Positions 46,393 to 57,257 of a stretch of 64,000 nucleotides of DNA are shown here, piece by piece. The notes under the pieces are model-generated. The model ran no database searches. It was not told where the DNA came from and was given only the letters and a program-made list of their open reading frames with translations. Position numbers and translations under genes: made by a program. Source of the stretch: Rossellomorea sp. y25 (GTDB lineage Bacteria > Bacillota > Bacilli > Bacillales > Bacillaceae_B); contig NZ_CP145886.1 of NCBI RefSeq assembly GCF_038049935.1, positions 3,108,501 through 3,172,500 of the forward strand, written 5' to 3'. Position 1 is the stretch's first letter. Each line of letters starts with the position of its first letter.

Positions 46393-47694
46393 TTATCCAC
46401 CTAAAAATGGCCGGATGTACTTGAAATACACATAGACCGTTGATACTGCAAGTGAAATCAGCGTCACCGGTACACCAATAAGCAAATATTGATAAAACTT
46501 GATATGTACATTTTCCTTGGAAGCAAGTCCTGCAATCACAAGATTAGAAGAAGAACCAAGCAATGTACCATTCCCGCCTAAACAAGCCCCGAGAGCAAGC
46601 GACCACCATAACGGATCCATATTGACCATTCCGAATTCACCAAATTCCTGTATGACCGGAATCATGGCAGCAACAAACGGAATGTTGTCTACGATGGCGG
46701 ACAATATACCGGTTCCCCACAGAATGACGAATGCTGTCTTCTTCATGTCCCCATCTGTCAGCCGTAAAATTTCACGGGCTATTTCATCTATGAAGCCTGC
46801 TTCTTCAATCCCTCCCACAAGCAGGAATAAGCCCATAAAGAAAAACAGGGTCCCCCACTCCACCTCTCTTAGTATGGTTTCCGGAGGATAAATTTTTTCG
46901 AGAAGCAGCATTAACAGAACAGCTCCGGCAAGGGAGACGGTCGTTACATCGAGATGAAACATCGGATATAAAGAAAAACCGGCCAACACCAGGCCAAGGA
47001 CAAACAGGGACTGAAGGAGCCCTCTGTCTTTCTTTAAATACTCTACTGCATTGATTCCTTTAAGAAGTAATTTCCTGTCTTCCTTGACAAAGAGGACTTC
47101 TCTATATAGAACACACATGATGAGTAAAGTGACAATATAGACCATCAAAACGACAGGCAATAAATTTTCAATAAATGCATTAAACGTGAAGTGCTTAACC
47201 GCCTGTCCGATCATCATATTAGGCGGGTCACCAATCAAGGTCGCGGTCCCTCCAATATTACAAGCAAGGATCGTCATAATCAGAAAAGGTATGGGAGGAA
47301 GTTCAAGAAGCTTTGTCAGTTTAAATAGAATGGGAACCAATAACATGGCAATCGTTACGTTAGCCAGAAAGGCAGAGCCAATCGCTGCCAATAAGGAAAA
47401 CAGGATAAGAAGAGCCAGTCCATTCCCATTCACCCCTTGTGCAAACCTGATCGCAATATACTCAAAGAACCCCGTTTTACTCGTCAACGTCACGATTAAC
47501 ATCATGGAAAAAAGCAGAGTGATGGTTTTCCAATCTATATACGTAAACAATGCTTTCTCAATTGGAAAAGCCCCAATTAAAAGCATGGCAACACCACCGG
47601 CCATGGCAGCCAATACCCGGTTCCATTTCTCGGTCATTAGCAGGATGTATACAGAAACAAACACAATTAATACGATTATCGGAGACATGGTCAT
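46393..47694 (-). CDS. ArsB/NhaD family ion transporter
   Basis: 433 residues with 11 or so transmembrane segments. Family signatures: NVTIAMLLVPILFKLTKLL, NIGGTATLIGDPPNMMIG (about 155-172), ILSAIVDNIPFVAAMIPVI and the matching GGNGTLLGSSSNLVIAG near the C-terminus, the inverted-repeat motif of the ion transporter superfamily. Substrate could be Na+/H+, arsenite or a dicarboxylate; not decidable. No ars genes are nearby. Two ATG codons (47694 and 47688) are both possible after AAGGAGGAG. Not part of the B. subtilis order as I recall it. Confidence 0.85.
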   Translation of the reverse strand: MTMSPIIVLIVFVSVYILLMTEKWNRVLAAMAGGVAMLLIGAFPIEKALFTYIDWKTITLLFSMMLIVTLTSKTGFFEYIAIRFAQGVNGNGLALLILFSLLAAIGSAFLANVTIAMLLVPILFKLTKLLELPPIPFLIMTILACNIGGTATLIGDPPNMMIGQAVKHFTFNAFIENLLPVVLMVYIVTLLIMCVLYREVLFVKEDRKLLLKGINAVEYLKKDRGLLQSLFVLGLVLAGFSLYPMFHLDVTTVSLAGAVLLMLLLEKIYPPETILREVEWGTLFFFMGLFLLVGGIEEAGFIDEIAREILRLTDGDMKKTAFVILWGTGILSAIVDNIPFVAAMIPVIQEFGEFGMVNMDPLWWSLALGACLGGNGTLLGSSSNLVIAGLASKENVHIKFYQYLLIGVPVTLISLAVSTVYVYFKYIRPFLGG

Positions 47695-47850
47695 AGCTCC
47701 TCCTTCTCCAGGAAGTTTCATACTAGTCTATGAGGCTTGACCATAAAAAATTTCTAGTCTTTTTCTAATGTTGGATGAATATGCTTGTACTATCACATGA
47801 ATAAAATTTAATGAGTTAGAAGGGAGAGGACCATCATCGAGGCGAAAAAA

Positions 47851-48222
47851 ATGGGAGGTGCCGTTCTATACGGGACAACAACCATATTTGTCATAGCGAT
47901 AGTCGCAAGCTTATTATTCTCTTTGCTGCTTCGGTTTACAGAACTGACTGAAAGCTCCATCACATTATTTATCACCATCATATCGTTTCTGTCATTATTT
48001 GTTGGCGGATTTATGTCTGGTGGAAAAGGTAAAACAAAAGGATGGGTTCTCGGAGGTTCAACCGGGCTTATTTACACCTTGGTCATTTTCTTATTTCAAT
48101 ATCTCGGATACGATAGTCTGTTTTCAATGGAGCAGCTCGTCTATCACGGCTGCTACATCCTCACAGCCATGATGGGGGGAATCCTTGGGGTGAATATGAG
48201 TGGCGGTCCCAGGGAGAGCTAG
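47851..48222 (+). CDS. yrzE: TIGR04086 family membrane protein (YrzE-like)
   Basis: 123 residues from the ATG, four transmembrane segments (about 8-30, 38-55, 68-88, 97-118) with GGFMSGGKGKTKGWVLGG in the middle, the recognisable core of this family. Function unknown. The region before the ATG also stays in frame (Ile-Glu-Ala-Lys-Lys) and has a GGGAGAGG site spaced for a codon ATC at 47833/47836, so translation may begin earlier; a GAGG eight bases before the ATG supports the ATG. Divergent from the transporter and convergent with yajC. Confidence 0.85.
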   Translation: MGGAVLYGTTTIFVIAIVASLLFSLLLRFTELTESSITLFITIISFLSLFVGGFMSGGKGKTKGWVLGGSTGLIYTLVIFLFQYLGYDSLFSMEQLVYHGCYILTAMMGGILGVNMSGGPRES

Positions 48223-48239
48223 TCCATCCAAACAATAAA

Positions 48240-48293
48240 AAAAGGGTCCCTCCCAAAGTGCCTTGGCACAATGATGAGGACCCCTTTTTATTA
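48240..48293. terminator. Bidirectional terminator between yrzE and yajC
   Basis: AAAGGGTCC and GGACCCCTTT enclose an inner GTGCC-TT-GGCAC hairpin, with A- and T-runs outside. Confidence 0.88.
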
Positions 48294-48563
48294 TACCTGA
48301 TCTGCTCTAACGACTTCTCTGATCGCATTACGATCATATGTAAGACGGCTGCCGTCACCACATAGAATGACTACTTTTCCTTCTTCGATGGCATCGATCG
48401 CACCATGCAATCCACCAATCGTGATGATTCTATCACCCTTAGCAAGCTCATTTTGCATTTTTGAAATGGCTTTTTGACGCTTTTGCTGAGGACGGATCAG
48501 TAAAAAGTAAAACAGAACGAACATTAATATCAAAGGTAGTATTGTTCCTAAACTTCCTCCCAT
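48291..48563 (-). CDS. yajC: Preprotein translocase subunit YajC
   Basis: 90 residues. Single N-terminal transmembrane helix (ILPLILMFVLFYFLLI, residues about 7-22) followed by the invariant RPQQKRQK and KGDRIITIGGLHGAI of YajC, an accessory of SecDF. The start at MGGSLG is nine bases from AGGAGGGG. Follows tgt in the queA-tgt-yajC unit, the usual bacterial arrangement; secDF itself is 5 kb away. Confidence 0.95.
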   Translation of the reverse strand: MGGSLGTILPLILMFVLFYFLLIRPQQKRQKAISKMQNELAKGDRIITIGGLHGAIDAIEEGKVVILCGDGSRLTYDRNAIREVVRADQV

Positions 48564-48605
48564 TCTTTTTCCCCTCCTTTCCAAGATTCATTTATAGCAT
48601 GCTTT

Positions 48606-50829
<2,224 letters not shown>

Positions 50830-50868
50830 AATTTGTCACCTAGCTTACTTAAATCTCACCCATGAATC

Positions 50869-51075
50869 CTATTTAAATCGCCCTAATAAATAAAAGACAA
50901 CGGAAAGTATAACACTTAACAGAATAGAAGTCATAAGTGGAAAATAAAATGTTGTGTTTTCTTTTTTAATGATAATGTCTCCAGGAAGCTTACCTATTTT
51001 GATAAATTGCATGAGGAATCCGATAATAAGAATGATTCCACCTATAATCATTAGTAGCTTAGGCAATCCCGTCAA
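50869..51075 (-). CDS. yrzS: DUF2905 small membrane protein (YrzS)
   Basis: 68 residues, two transmembrane helices (about 6-27 and 44-64) joined by [21 protein letters not shown] (in parts: [19 protein letters not shown]), the DUF2905 signature. Function unknown. TTG start overlaps the ruvB stop by four bases (TTGA), with GGAGGTG inside ruvB. Sits between ruvB and queA as in B. subtilis. Confidence 0.9.
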   Translation of the reverse strand: MTGLPKLLMIIGGIILIIGFLMQFIKIGKLPGDIIIKKENTTFYFPLMTSILLSVILSVVFYLLGRFK

Positions 51076-52073
51076 TTGTTCGGCACCTCCAACTGGAAAT
51101 GTTCATATACAAGATGAGTGACGATCCTTCCTCTTGGCGTCCGTTGGATAAATCCAATTTGCAAAAGGTAGGGTTCGTATACATCTTCAATCGTGTGTGA
51201 CTCTTCCCCTATACTTGCCGCGATTGTATCAAGTCCCACAGGGCCGCCTCTAAAACGGTCGATGATACCCTTTAGGAGCTTATGATCGATATGATCAAGA
51301 CCCAGTTTGTCGACTTGAAGAAGCTCGAGGGCTTCCCTCGAAAGGGTGGTTGTAATATCCCCGTTCCCCTTCACCTGGGCAAAATCTCTTACCCTTCGTA
51401 ATAATCGATTGGCAATACGCGGTGTCCCTCTTGACCTGCGGGCTAACTCCTCGGAAGCAGTCGCTTCGATTTTTGTGTTTAAAATCGCTGCTGTCCGCTG
51501 AACAATTTCATTCAACTGCTCCTCATTATAATATTCCAATCGGCATAAAACACCAAACCGATCACGGAGCGGGGCTGATAATGCACCTGCCCGGGTCGTC
51601 GCTCCCACGAGTGTGAAAGGCGGAAGGTCTAAACGGACAGACCGGGCACTCGGACCATTCCCTATGACAATATCCAGACAAAAGTCTTCCATCGCAGGAT
51701 AGAGAACCTCTTCAATGGCCCGTGGCAAACGGTGGATTTCATCGATAAACAGCACATCACCAGGCTCCAGTGCCGTCAGGACCGCAGCTAAATCTCCCGG
51801 TCTCTCGATAGCGGGACCAGATGTGGTGCGCAGGTTCACCCCCATCTCATTTGCGATGACAGCAGCAAGGGTCGTTTTGCCCAATCCTGGTGGACCGTAA
51901 AGAAGAACATGATCCAAGGTTTCCTGACGCATCTTGGCCGCTTCAATGAATACCTCTAGATTATGCTTTACTTTATCTTGCCCAATATATTGTTTTATTG
52001 TCTGCGGACGCAGGGAATATTCAAAGGAATCTTCATTTAACTCTGATTCGCCTGATACGATTCTTTCTTCCAT
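51072..52073 (-). CDS. ruvB: Holliday junction branch migration helicase RuvB
   Basis: 333 residues. AAA+ motor for branch migration. Starts with [16 protein letters not shown]; Walker [15 protein letters not shown] (about 59-72), Walker [11 protein letters not shown], sensor [10 protein letters not shown] and the arginine region [10 protein letters not shown]-terminal winged helix with [15 protein letters not shown] and [11 protein letters not shown]. Follows ruvA; no ruvC, as normal for Firmicutes. Confidence 0.98.
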   Translation of the reverse strand: MEERIVSGESELNEDSFEYSLRPQTIKQYIGQDKVKHNLEVFIEAAKMRQETLDHVLLYGPPGLGKTTLAAVIANEMGVNLRTTSGPAIERPGDLAAVLTALEPGDVLFIDEIHRLPRAIEEVLYPAMEDFCLDIVIGNGPSARSVRLDLPPFTLVGATTRAGALSAPLRDRFGVLCRLEYYNEEQLNEIVQRTAAILNTKIEATASEELARRSRGTPRIANRLLRRVRDFAQVKGNGDITTTLSREALELLQVDKLGLDHIDHKLLKGIIDRFRGGPVGLDTIAASIGEESHTIEDVYEPYLLQIGFIQRTPRGRIVTHLVYEHFQLEVPNN

Positions 52074-52101
52074 CCAGACTTCCTCCCTTCATGGAATCCA
52101 C

Positions 52102-52713
52102 TTATTTCAATAGGAGCTGAAGAGCTTTCCTGATGATTTCGTCCGAGGTATGCCCTTCTCCTTTTAACTTTGGAGTGATTTTCTTGATTTCACGTTCAGA
52201 ATAGCCAAGGGCTTTAAGAGCAAGAATCGCTTCATCAAAGGCCTCATCCTTCCCAGAGGACACTTCTGCCTCCTCTGGATTCGAGAATAAACTTGGAAAA
52301 TAATCAGGCACAACATCCTGAAGCTTCCCTTTTAAGTCCAGGATCATCTGACGTGCTGTCTTCTTACCCACACCGGGAAACTTCGTCAGGAAACTTTCAT
52401 TCTCTTCTTCGATGGCGGTAATTACCTGCTGGGGGGCACCCGAGGCCAAAATCGCTAAAGCTCCTTTGGGACCAATTCCTGAAACATTTAATAGTTTCAT
52501 AAATAGCAATTTTTCTTCCATTGCCAGAAAGCCATAAAGGGCAATAAGATCTTCACGCACATGCTGATATGTAAAAATCTGAATCTCTTGATTTTGATAT
52601 TTAGAATAAACAAACGGATTCGCCGTATACAGCTGATATCCGATCCCATTATTCTCCACTACTACATACTCAGGACCAACTTGGCTAACCGTCCCTTTTA
52701 TATACTCATACAT
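52102..52713 (-). CDS. ruvA: Holliday junction DNA helicase RuvA
   Basis: 203 residues. N-terminal OB domain (about 1-64), two helix-hairpin-helix motifs ([17 protein letters not shown] and [22 protein letters not shown], in parts: [13 protein letters not shown]) that bind the junction, and a flexible linker to domain III ([19 protein letters not shown]), which contacts RuvB. Confidence 0.97.
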   Translation of the reverse strand: MYEYIKGTVSQVGPEYVVVENNGIGYQLYTANPFVYSKYQNQEIQIFTYQHVREDLIALYGFLAMEEKLLFMKLLNVSGIGPKGALAILASGAPQQVITAIEEENESFLTKFPGVGKKTARQMILDLKGKLQDVVPDYFPSLFSNPEEAEVSSGKDEAFDEAILALKALGYSEREIKKITPKLKGEGHTSDEIIRKALQLLLK

Positions 52714-52877
52714 CTTTTTTTCTCTCCCTATTTAAAAACCCTGCATAAAAAAGTCATGTAAAACCTATTGTATCATATCACTATTTACTGTGGTCGGAAA
52801 GAGTGACAGAAAATGAAACACTTGTTCTAATTTTATCAGATCGAACCTGGATTGGGCAGAAAAAAATCCAACATAAA

Positions 52878-52902
52878 AAACCAGTGGCGATCGCACTGGT
52901 TT
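52878..52902 (-). terminator. Terminator after bofC
   Basis: AAACCAGTG and CACTGGTTT flank a 7-base loop, followed on the minus strand by TTTATG; six bases past the bofC stop. Confidence 0.82.
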
Positions 52903-52908
52903 TCACTG

Positions 52909-53457
52909 TTATTTAGGAACCGAGTAGGGTTTAAATTGTTCGAGAACCTCTTCGTATTCTTGCTTCGACTTTATAGGGATGCCCTTGACTAAATCATCAT
53001 GCCGTTTACTTTCAAGCTTCTCTACATCAATCTGAAAGAAGGACTGAATGATCTCTGCCTGTCCCGGTTTCCCATTGAAAATGGATAGGACGCCATTGTC
53101 AGAAATACCGAAATATCCATTCGTCTTTAAAAGGGGGGAAATATCATCCATCTGTTTTTGAAACACGATCTGTTCTTCCGTCATATCCATCAGCTGCCAA
53201 TCCTCATATGCAGCCCAGAAATCTTCCATGCTCCAAATCGTTTCCTGTACGATTTCCTCACTCACTTCACCATCCAGATATACTCTTTCAAGTATGACTG
53301 TGATCGTGTGGGCGGAAGTTACCTCTGCAGGCGTTTCATTCAGCTCCTCAAGAGAGCCCCCATCAGCAGCCTGCTTCTCTTCTGTATAAAAGAATGTGAA
53401 GTAAAAAGCACCTATTAACAACATCACCATAAACACGATTCGAACCTTAATCGTCAT
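52909..53457 (-). CDS. bofC: BofC, forespore regulator of sigma-K checkpoint
   Basis: 182 residues. In B. subtilis BofC is made in the forespore and restrains SpoIVB signalling to pro-sigma-K processing. N-terminal membrane or signal segment (about 4-25), an N-terminal domain with TITVILERVYLDGEVSEE and ETIWSMEDFWAAYEDW, and a C-terminal domain with GYFGISDNGVLSIFNG, SFFQIDVEKLES. The ATG at 53457 has GAGGTG six bases upstream. Upstream of ruvA as in B. subtilis. Confidence 0.92.
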   Translation of the reverse strand: MTIKVRIVFMVMLLIGAFYFTFFYTEEKQAADGGSLEELNETPAEVTSAHTITVILERVYLDGEVSEEIVQETIWSMEDFWAAYEDWQLMDMTEEQIVFQKQMDDISPLLKTNGYFGISDNGVLSIFNGKPGQAEIIQSFFQIDVEKLESKRHDDLVKGIPIKSKQEYEEVLEQFKPYSVPK

Positions 53458-53604
53458 CGTGATCACCTCGAACTTAATTTATGTAACGCTCTATCCACTA
53501 GTCTTGCCAAACCCTGTTAAGAATATCCAGTCTTGAGTGAAATTTTTCAGGAGGGACGGACCTTGAGAGAAGGTAAAGAGGATGCACCAGGCTGAACAAA
53601 AAAA

Positions 53605-53640
53605 AGACTACCAAAGAGATTGAACTCTTTAAGTAGTCTC
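53605..53640 (-). terminator. Terminator of the safA cluster
   Basis: AGACTAC-TT-AAAGAG and CTCTTT-G-GTAGTCT followed by eight T, just after the lipoprotein stop codon. 53458-53604 holds the bofC upstream region; no clear promoter was identified. Confidence 0.88.
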
Positions 53641-53647
53641 ACCATTG

Positions 53648-54385
53648 TTACTCATTGACACGGTTCTTAACCGATTTAAACATATCGTGCATATCAAAGT
53701 TAATTCCTTCTCTTGGTCCGCCGTCACGTAAATCATTGTCAATATTTCTGACCCGACTGAACGTTCCTTCATCAGTCACAACCGAAACCGACCTTCCATG
53801 AAGATAAGGCTGAACGGCTTTTGTGACCCGGGCTTTCGTTTCCTCGATTTTGCTGTGGTCATCCAGCTCTACAGCAATGAGGACATCTGAACCATATGCA
53901 ACAGCACGAACGTCGCTTACATTTTCAACCTTTCCAGTAACATCACCGATTTTCTCAGCTAAGTCCCCTTCATAAGCTGTATAGTAAGATCTCTTGGCAT
54001 TTCGTGTATTATCATCAAGATGTCCATGGTAATTCGCATCACCGTGGCTCGCGCGACCGTCTTGTGCTAAGAAATTCTCATCATAGTTGGCAAGTGGTCT
54101 TGAAGGATTTTTAGGATTGCCATTCTCATCCCTTACTTGAAGGAATTCGCGTTTCTTTTGGCGGATATCCTGACCCTCTTTTCCAACAGAATGGTCATAC
54201 ATTTCCGTTAGAGGTCCGTCCCTCTCATCTCCCTTATCTCCACCGTGGCCTTCGTTTGAATAGAAGCCGAGGGGCTCATAGGAGTCTGTGTATCGATCTT
54301 GAGCTTCTTCTTCTCCACTATTACATGCAGCAAGGCCCAATGTCATGACGGCTGTTAATGGTACCATGAATAATCGTTTATTCAA
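53648..54385 (-). CDS. YhcN/YlaJ family sporulation lipoprotein (CoxA position)
   Basis: 245 residues. Lipoprotein signal peptide with lipobox LAAC (cysteine about residue 20). An asparagine-, glycine- and histidine-rich middle (SNEGHGGDKGDERDGPL, FLAQDGRASHGDANYHGHL) precedes the YhcN/YlaJ domain (about 140-220): KIGDVTGKVENVSDVRAVAYGSDVLIAVEL (in parts: VENVSDVRAVAYGSDVLI). In B. subtilis coxA (yrbB), a cortex-associated protein of this family, lies right after safA; here a kinase-like gene intervenes. TTG start eight bases from GGAGG; an ATG six codons upstream is within the ribosome binding site region. Confidence 0.83.
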   Translation of the reverse strand: MNKRLFMVPLTAVMTLGLAACNSGEEEAQDRYTDSYEPLGFYSNEGHGGDKGDERDGPLTEMYDHSVGKEGQDIRQKKREFLQVRDENGNPKNPSRPLANYDENFLAQDGRASHGDANYHGHLDDNTRNAKRSYYTAYEGDLAEKIGDVTGKVENVSDVRAVAYGSDVLIAVELDDHSKIEETKARVTKAVQPYLHGRSVSVVTDEGTFSRVRNIDNDLRDGGPREGINFDMHDMFKSVKNRVNE

Positions 54386-54441
54386 TGGTGATTCCTCCTT
54401 CAACCCAATACTCGAGCATATTTGTGCTCACCATTAGGTTG

Positions 54442-54461
54442 TGAAAGGAGCTCACCTTTCA
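54442..54461. repeat. Inverted repeat between kinase-like and lipoprotein genes
   Basis: TGAAAGG-AGCTCA-CCTTTCA, a perfect 7-bp arm palindrome with a self-complementary centre. No T-run. It could be a processing site or operator in the 102-base gap. Confidence 0.5.
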
Positions 54462-54487
54462 TTCGGGTCAAAGTTTGGAGACATCTC

Positions 54488-55462
54488 CTACAATTGGGTA
54501 TTGATCCTTTTCAATTCTCCATGCAACTCTTGATTGAATTGCATTCGCTGTGGAAATTGGTTAAGGGTTAAATTGATTAAATAACCCCAAACACGCTGTT
54601 TATAGTATTGATCTTCACGGATGAATCGATTCCACTCGCGAAACACATCTGACGGATACATTAAACCAAGATAAAAAATAAGCTCATCCTCGTATGATTG
54701 AAATGGAGTCAGGCGCTTGATGTCACTTAATGTCCAATTTAAATATGGTAAAATCCGGTTGCAAAACTGCAGGTCATCTGTTAATGCTGTAGAAAGGGAC
54801 ATTAAATCAAAGTCAATCATATACACGATTCCATTCTTTCCTCTTAAGAAATTATGATGTGCCACATCTCCATGAGTAATGCATTTTCCATTCTCATCGA
54901 TGCCGATTGATTTTAATTCTTTCAGCGCCCACTTTCCCCATTCTAAATACGTATACAAATAATAAGGTTGAATGAAGGCTTGCAAATAGGGTAGATTATA
55001 TTGAAACTGCATCATTCGTTTTTTCCATTTTTTCAGCCATCTGTACCTTGGAATCTCTGTTGTCCATGAATCCCGGATTGTTTCTGAGACTGAATGAAAT
55101 TTTTTCAGGACCTTCAATGCATCTTCCCGATCTTTGGATCGATCATAGCTTATGGATTGAGACGTTTCCAACCACATTGTAATACCGATTGGAGATCCTT
55201 CAAATAATAATATCTCCCGCTCATGAATAGGATGGAATGGCAGAACGTGATAGAATTTTTCTCTTAACAGCGTTGAAATCAGCCGTTCCTGCTGTAAGAA
55301 TTTCAGTTGATTTGGAAATCGTTTCACAAACCACTTTCTACCATTGCTTTTCAGCTTCCATTTCCCTTCTTTTAACATTTTAAGGGATGCTCCGGGATCG
55401 TTTAACTTATATTGTAAAAAAGAAAGGAGACGATGTGAATAATCGTCCCCTCGTACATGCAT
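54488..55462 (-). CDS. Kinase-like (CotS/aminoglycoside phosphotransferase fold) spore protein
   Basis: 324 residues. Protein-kinase-like fold of the APH/CotS group: an N-lobe with WFVKRFPNQLKFLQQE (lysine), catalytic loop CITHGDVAHHNFL (His-Gly-Asp...Asn, about 218-230) and metal-binding YMIDFDLMSL, so it has the residues for phosphotransfer. Close in style to spore coat kinases CotS, YsxE and YutH. The ATG at 55462 comes two bases after the safA stop, so it is translated from the safA transcript. B. subtilis has short kinase fragments (yrzF, yrzG) near this site; here the gene appears whole. Confidence 0.82.
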   Translation of the reverse strand: MHVRGDDYSHRLLSFLQYKLNDPGASLKMLKEGKWKLKSNGRKWFVKRFPNQLKFLQQERLISTLLREKFYHVLPFHPIHEREILLFEGSPIGITMWLETSQSISYDRSKDREDALKVLKKFHSVSETIRDSWTTEIPRYRWLKKWKKRMMQFQYNLPYLQAFIQPYYLYTYLEWGKWALKELKSIGIDENGKCITHGDVAHHNFLRGKNGIVYMIDFDLMSLSTALTDDLQFCNRILPYLNWTLSDIKRLTPFQSYEDELIFYLGLMYPSDVFREWNRFIREDQYYKQRVWGYLINLTLNQFPQRMQFNQELHGELKRINTQL

Positions 55463-55463
55463 G

Positions 55464-57098
55464 TTAGCCCTCAAAGTCATCGTCATGGTAGTTCGGCATG
55501 GAAAATGCTCTTGGACCAAACATTCCTTGAGGTCCCATTGGCATTCCCATTCCCTGACCTTGAGGTCCCATCGGCATTCCTTGGCCTGGCATTCCCTGAC
55601 CCATCATCCCTGGTCCGAAGCCGTATGGTTGTTGCTGCATTCCTTGAGGCATTTGTTGTGGCATTTGTTGTGGCATCATCGGATGATGCATCATCGGTCC
55701 ATACCCTTTTGGTCCGCCACATCCGCAATCACCCTGATCACTTGCTCCCATTACTCCGGATGGCTGGCCCATTGGCATTTGACCGCCCATTTGTGCACCC
55801 ATTACTCCGGATGGCTGCCCCATCGGCATTTGACCGCCCATTTGTGCACCCATTACTCCGGATGGCTGCCCCATCGGCATTTGACCGCCCATTTGTGCAC
55901 CCATTACTCCGGATGGTTGCCCCATTGGCATTTGATACCCGTTCATCATCGAAGACGGGGACTCTTCTGACATCGCACCCTGTACTTGACCTCCAGGTCC
56001 CATTGGATATCCGCCATGCATTCCACCCGGCATTCCACCCTGGAATCCTGGTCCCGGCATGACAGGGGAGACTGGATAGCAATTTTGAGGATACATCATA
56101 GCCGGTGATACCTGTTGCGGCATTTGAACCGATGGATAGTCATCTTCATCCGATACACCCATTACTCCTGACGGCTGACCCATTGGCTGTTGCATCGGCA
56201 TTTGCATCGGCTGCTGCATGTGCATCGGCATCTGCATCGGTTGTTGCATCGGCATTTGACCATGCGGCATGTATGGCATAACGGAAGAAGACTCTTCTTC
56301 ATATCCCATTTGTGGCATCATTGGCATCTGCTGCATTCCTGGCATCATGGATGCCCCCTGAACCTGGCTTCCTGGCCCCATTGGCATTCCTTGGCCCATC
56401 GGCATTCCATATCCTCCTGGCTGCATTCCCCATCCATGTGGTGGACAGAAACCTGGTCCTGGCATTACCGGTGATACAGGCACGCAATTATTTGGGTTAT
56501 ACATAGGTTGGGTGTTCCCTCCTTGTGGTTGTGATGGCATTTGTAAGCTTTCTTCTTCTTGAACACCTTGGACGGCTTCTTGCATCGGTTTTGGCTTTGG
56601 CTGTTCTTTTGCTTTTGGTAGTACATTAGTAGGTTTAGGCGGCATTTGAGGTTTTGGTTTTGGTTTTGGTTTTGCTTGCTGCATTGGCTTTTGCATTGGC
56701 TGTTGCATTTGCATATTAGCCATATTCATCATGTAATAGTTGTTAATATCGATTTCCGGCACTACTGGTTGAGGCATTTTTGGTGCAAACGGCTTTTGTA
56801 CTTCTTTCGGCTTTTCTTTCTTTGGCTCTTCGACTGGCATGGCCATAGGCTTCTGCTCTTTGAATGGATGCTCTGCTTTAGGCATCTCTTTCTTAGGCAT
56901 TTCCTTGGACCCGTATTTGATTTGTGTCTCTTTCTTAACGGATCCGCCTGTAGTCGGCACTTTAATTTTCATGCCAGGCATGATCATATCAGGGTTTGAT
57001 AGCTGGGCATTCATTTGTTTTAACTCTTCGAAGTTTACGCCATACTTCTTGGCGATTTTCCAGAGAGTATCCCCTTTTTGAACAATATGGATTTTCAC
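55464..57098 (-). CDS. safA: SafA, spore coat assembly protein with LysM domain
   Basis: 544 residues against about 387 in B. subtilis. N-terminal LysM domain (residues 1-50: VKIHIVQKGDTLWKIAKKYG, then LSNPDMIMPGMKIKVP), which binds cortex peptidoglycan, matches SafA almost word for word. A Lys/Glu/Pro-rich linker (about 52-200) and a very long Met-, Gln-, Gly-, Pro-rich region follow, including NCVPVSPVMPGPGF twice and a four-fold 17-residue repeat at 55747-55950. Organises the inner coat at the cortex interface. GTG start with GAGGAGGG seven bases upstream. First gene of a safA-kinase-lipoprotein unit. Confidence 0.93.
   Translation of the reverse strand: MKIHIVQKGDTLWKIAKKYGVNFEELKQMNAQLSNPDMIMPGMKIKVPTTGGSVKKETQIKYGSKEMPKKEMPKAEHPFKEQKPMAMPVEEPKKEKPKEVQKPFAPKMPQPVVPEIDINNYYMMNMANMQMQQPMQKPMQQAKPKPKPKPQMPPKPTNVLPKAKEQPKPKPMQEAVQGVQEEESLQMPSQPQGGNTQPMYNPNNCVPVSPVMPGPGFCPPHGWGMQPGGYGMPMGQGMPMGPGSQVQGASMMPGMQQMPMMPQMGYEEESSSVMPYMPHGQMPMQQPMQMPMHMQQPMQMPMQQPMGQPSGVMGVSDEDDYPSVQMPQQVSPAMMYPQNCYPVSPVMPGPGFQGGMPGGMHGGYPMGPGGQVQGAMSEESPSSMMNGYQMPMGQPSGVMGAQMGGQMPMGQPSGVMGAQMGGQMPMGQPSGVMGAQMGGQMPMGQPSGVMGASDQGDCGCGGPKGYGPMMHHPMMPQQMPQQMPQGMQQQPYGFGPGMMGQGMPGQGMPMGPQGQGMGMPMGPQGMFGPRAFSMPNYHDDDFEG
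55747..55950 (-). repeat. Four-unit 51-bp tandem repeat inside safA
   Basis: Copies start at 55747, 55798, 55849 and 55900, exactly 51 bases apart and nearly identical; each encodes MPMGQPSGVMGAQMGGQ (17 residues), with the last copy diverging into ASDQGDCGCG. A weaker copy, MGQPSGVMGVSDEDD, is at about 56140-56185. Confidence 0.95.
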
Positions 57099-57192
57099 TC
57101 TTTTTCCCTCCTCAGGCATAAGTCTATATATCCTATGACAAGATAGGCAAATTGCTAATCATCTACATAAAAACTTATGTGTGTTCAAAAAA

Positions 57193-57227
57193 AAATATAC
57201 CGTCTCAGGCGATTGGACGGTATATTT
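57193..57227 (-). terminator. Terminator after nadA
   Basis: AAATATACCGTC and GACGGTATATTT flank an 11-base loop, continuing into nine T on the minus strand. Confidence 0.92.
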
Positions 57228-57257
57228 CGGGCTTGGTCATTTCATTATTTATATTCA

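Noticed and set aside
55457..57081. Many open frames on the plus strand opposite safA, including 201- and 169-residue frames rich in His, Leu and Pro
   Set aside because: They are antisense shadows of the low-complexity, repeat-rich safA gene, with no ribosome binding sites or recognisable domains.
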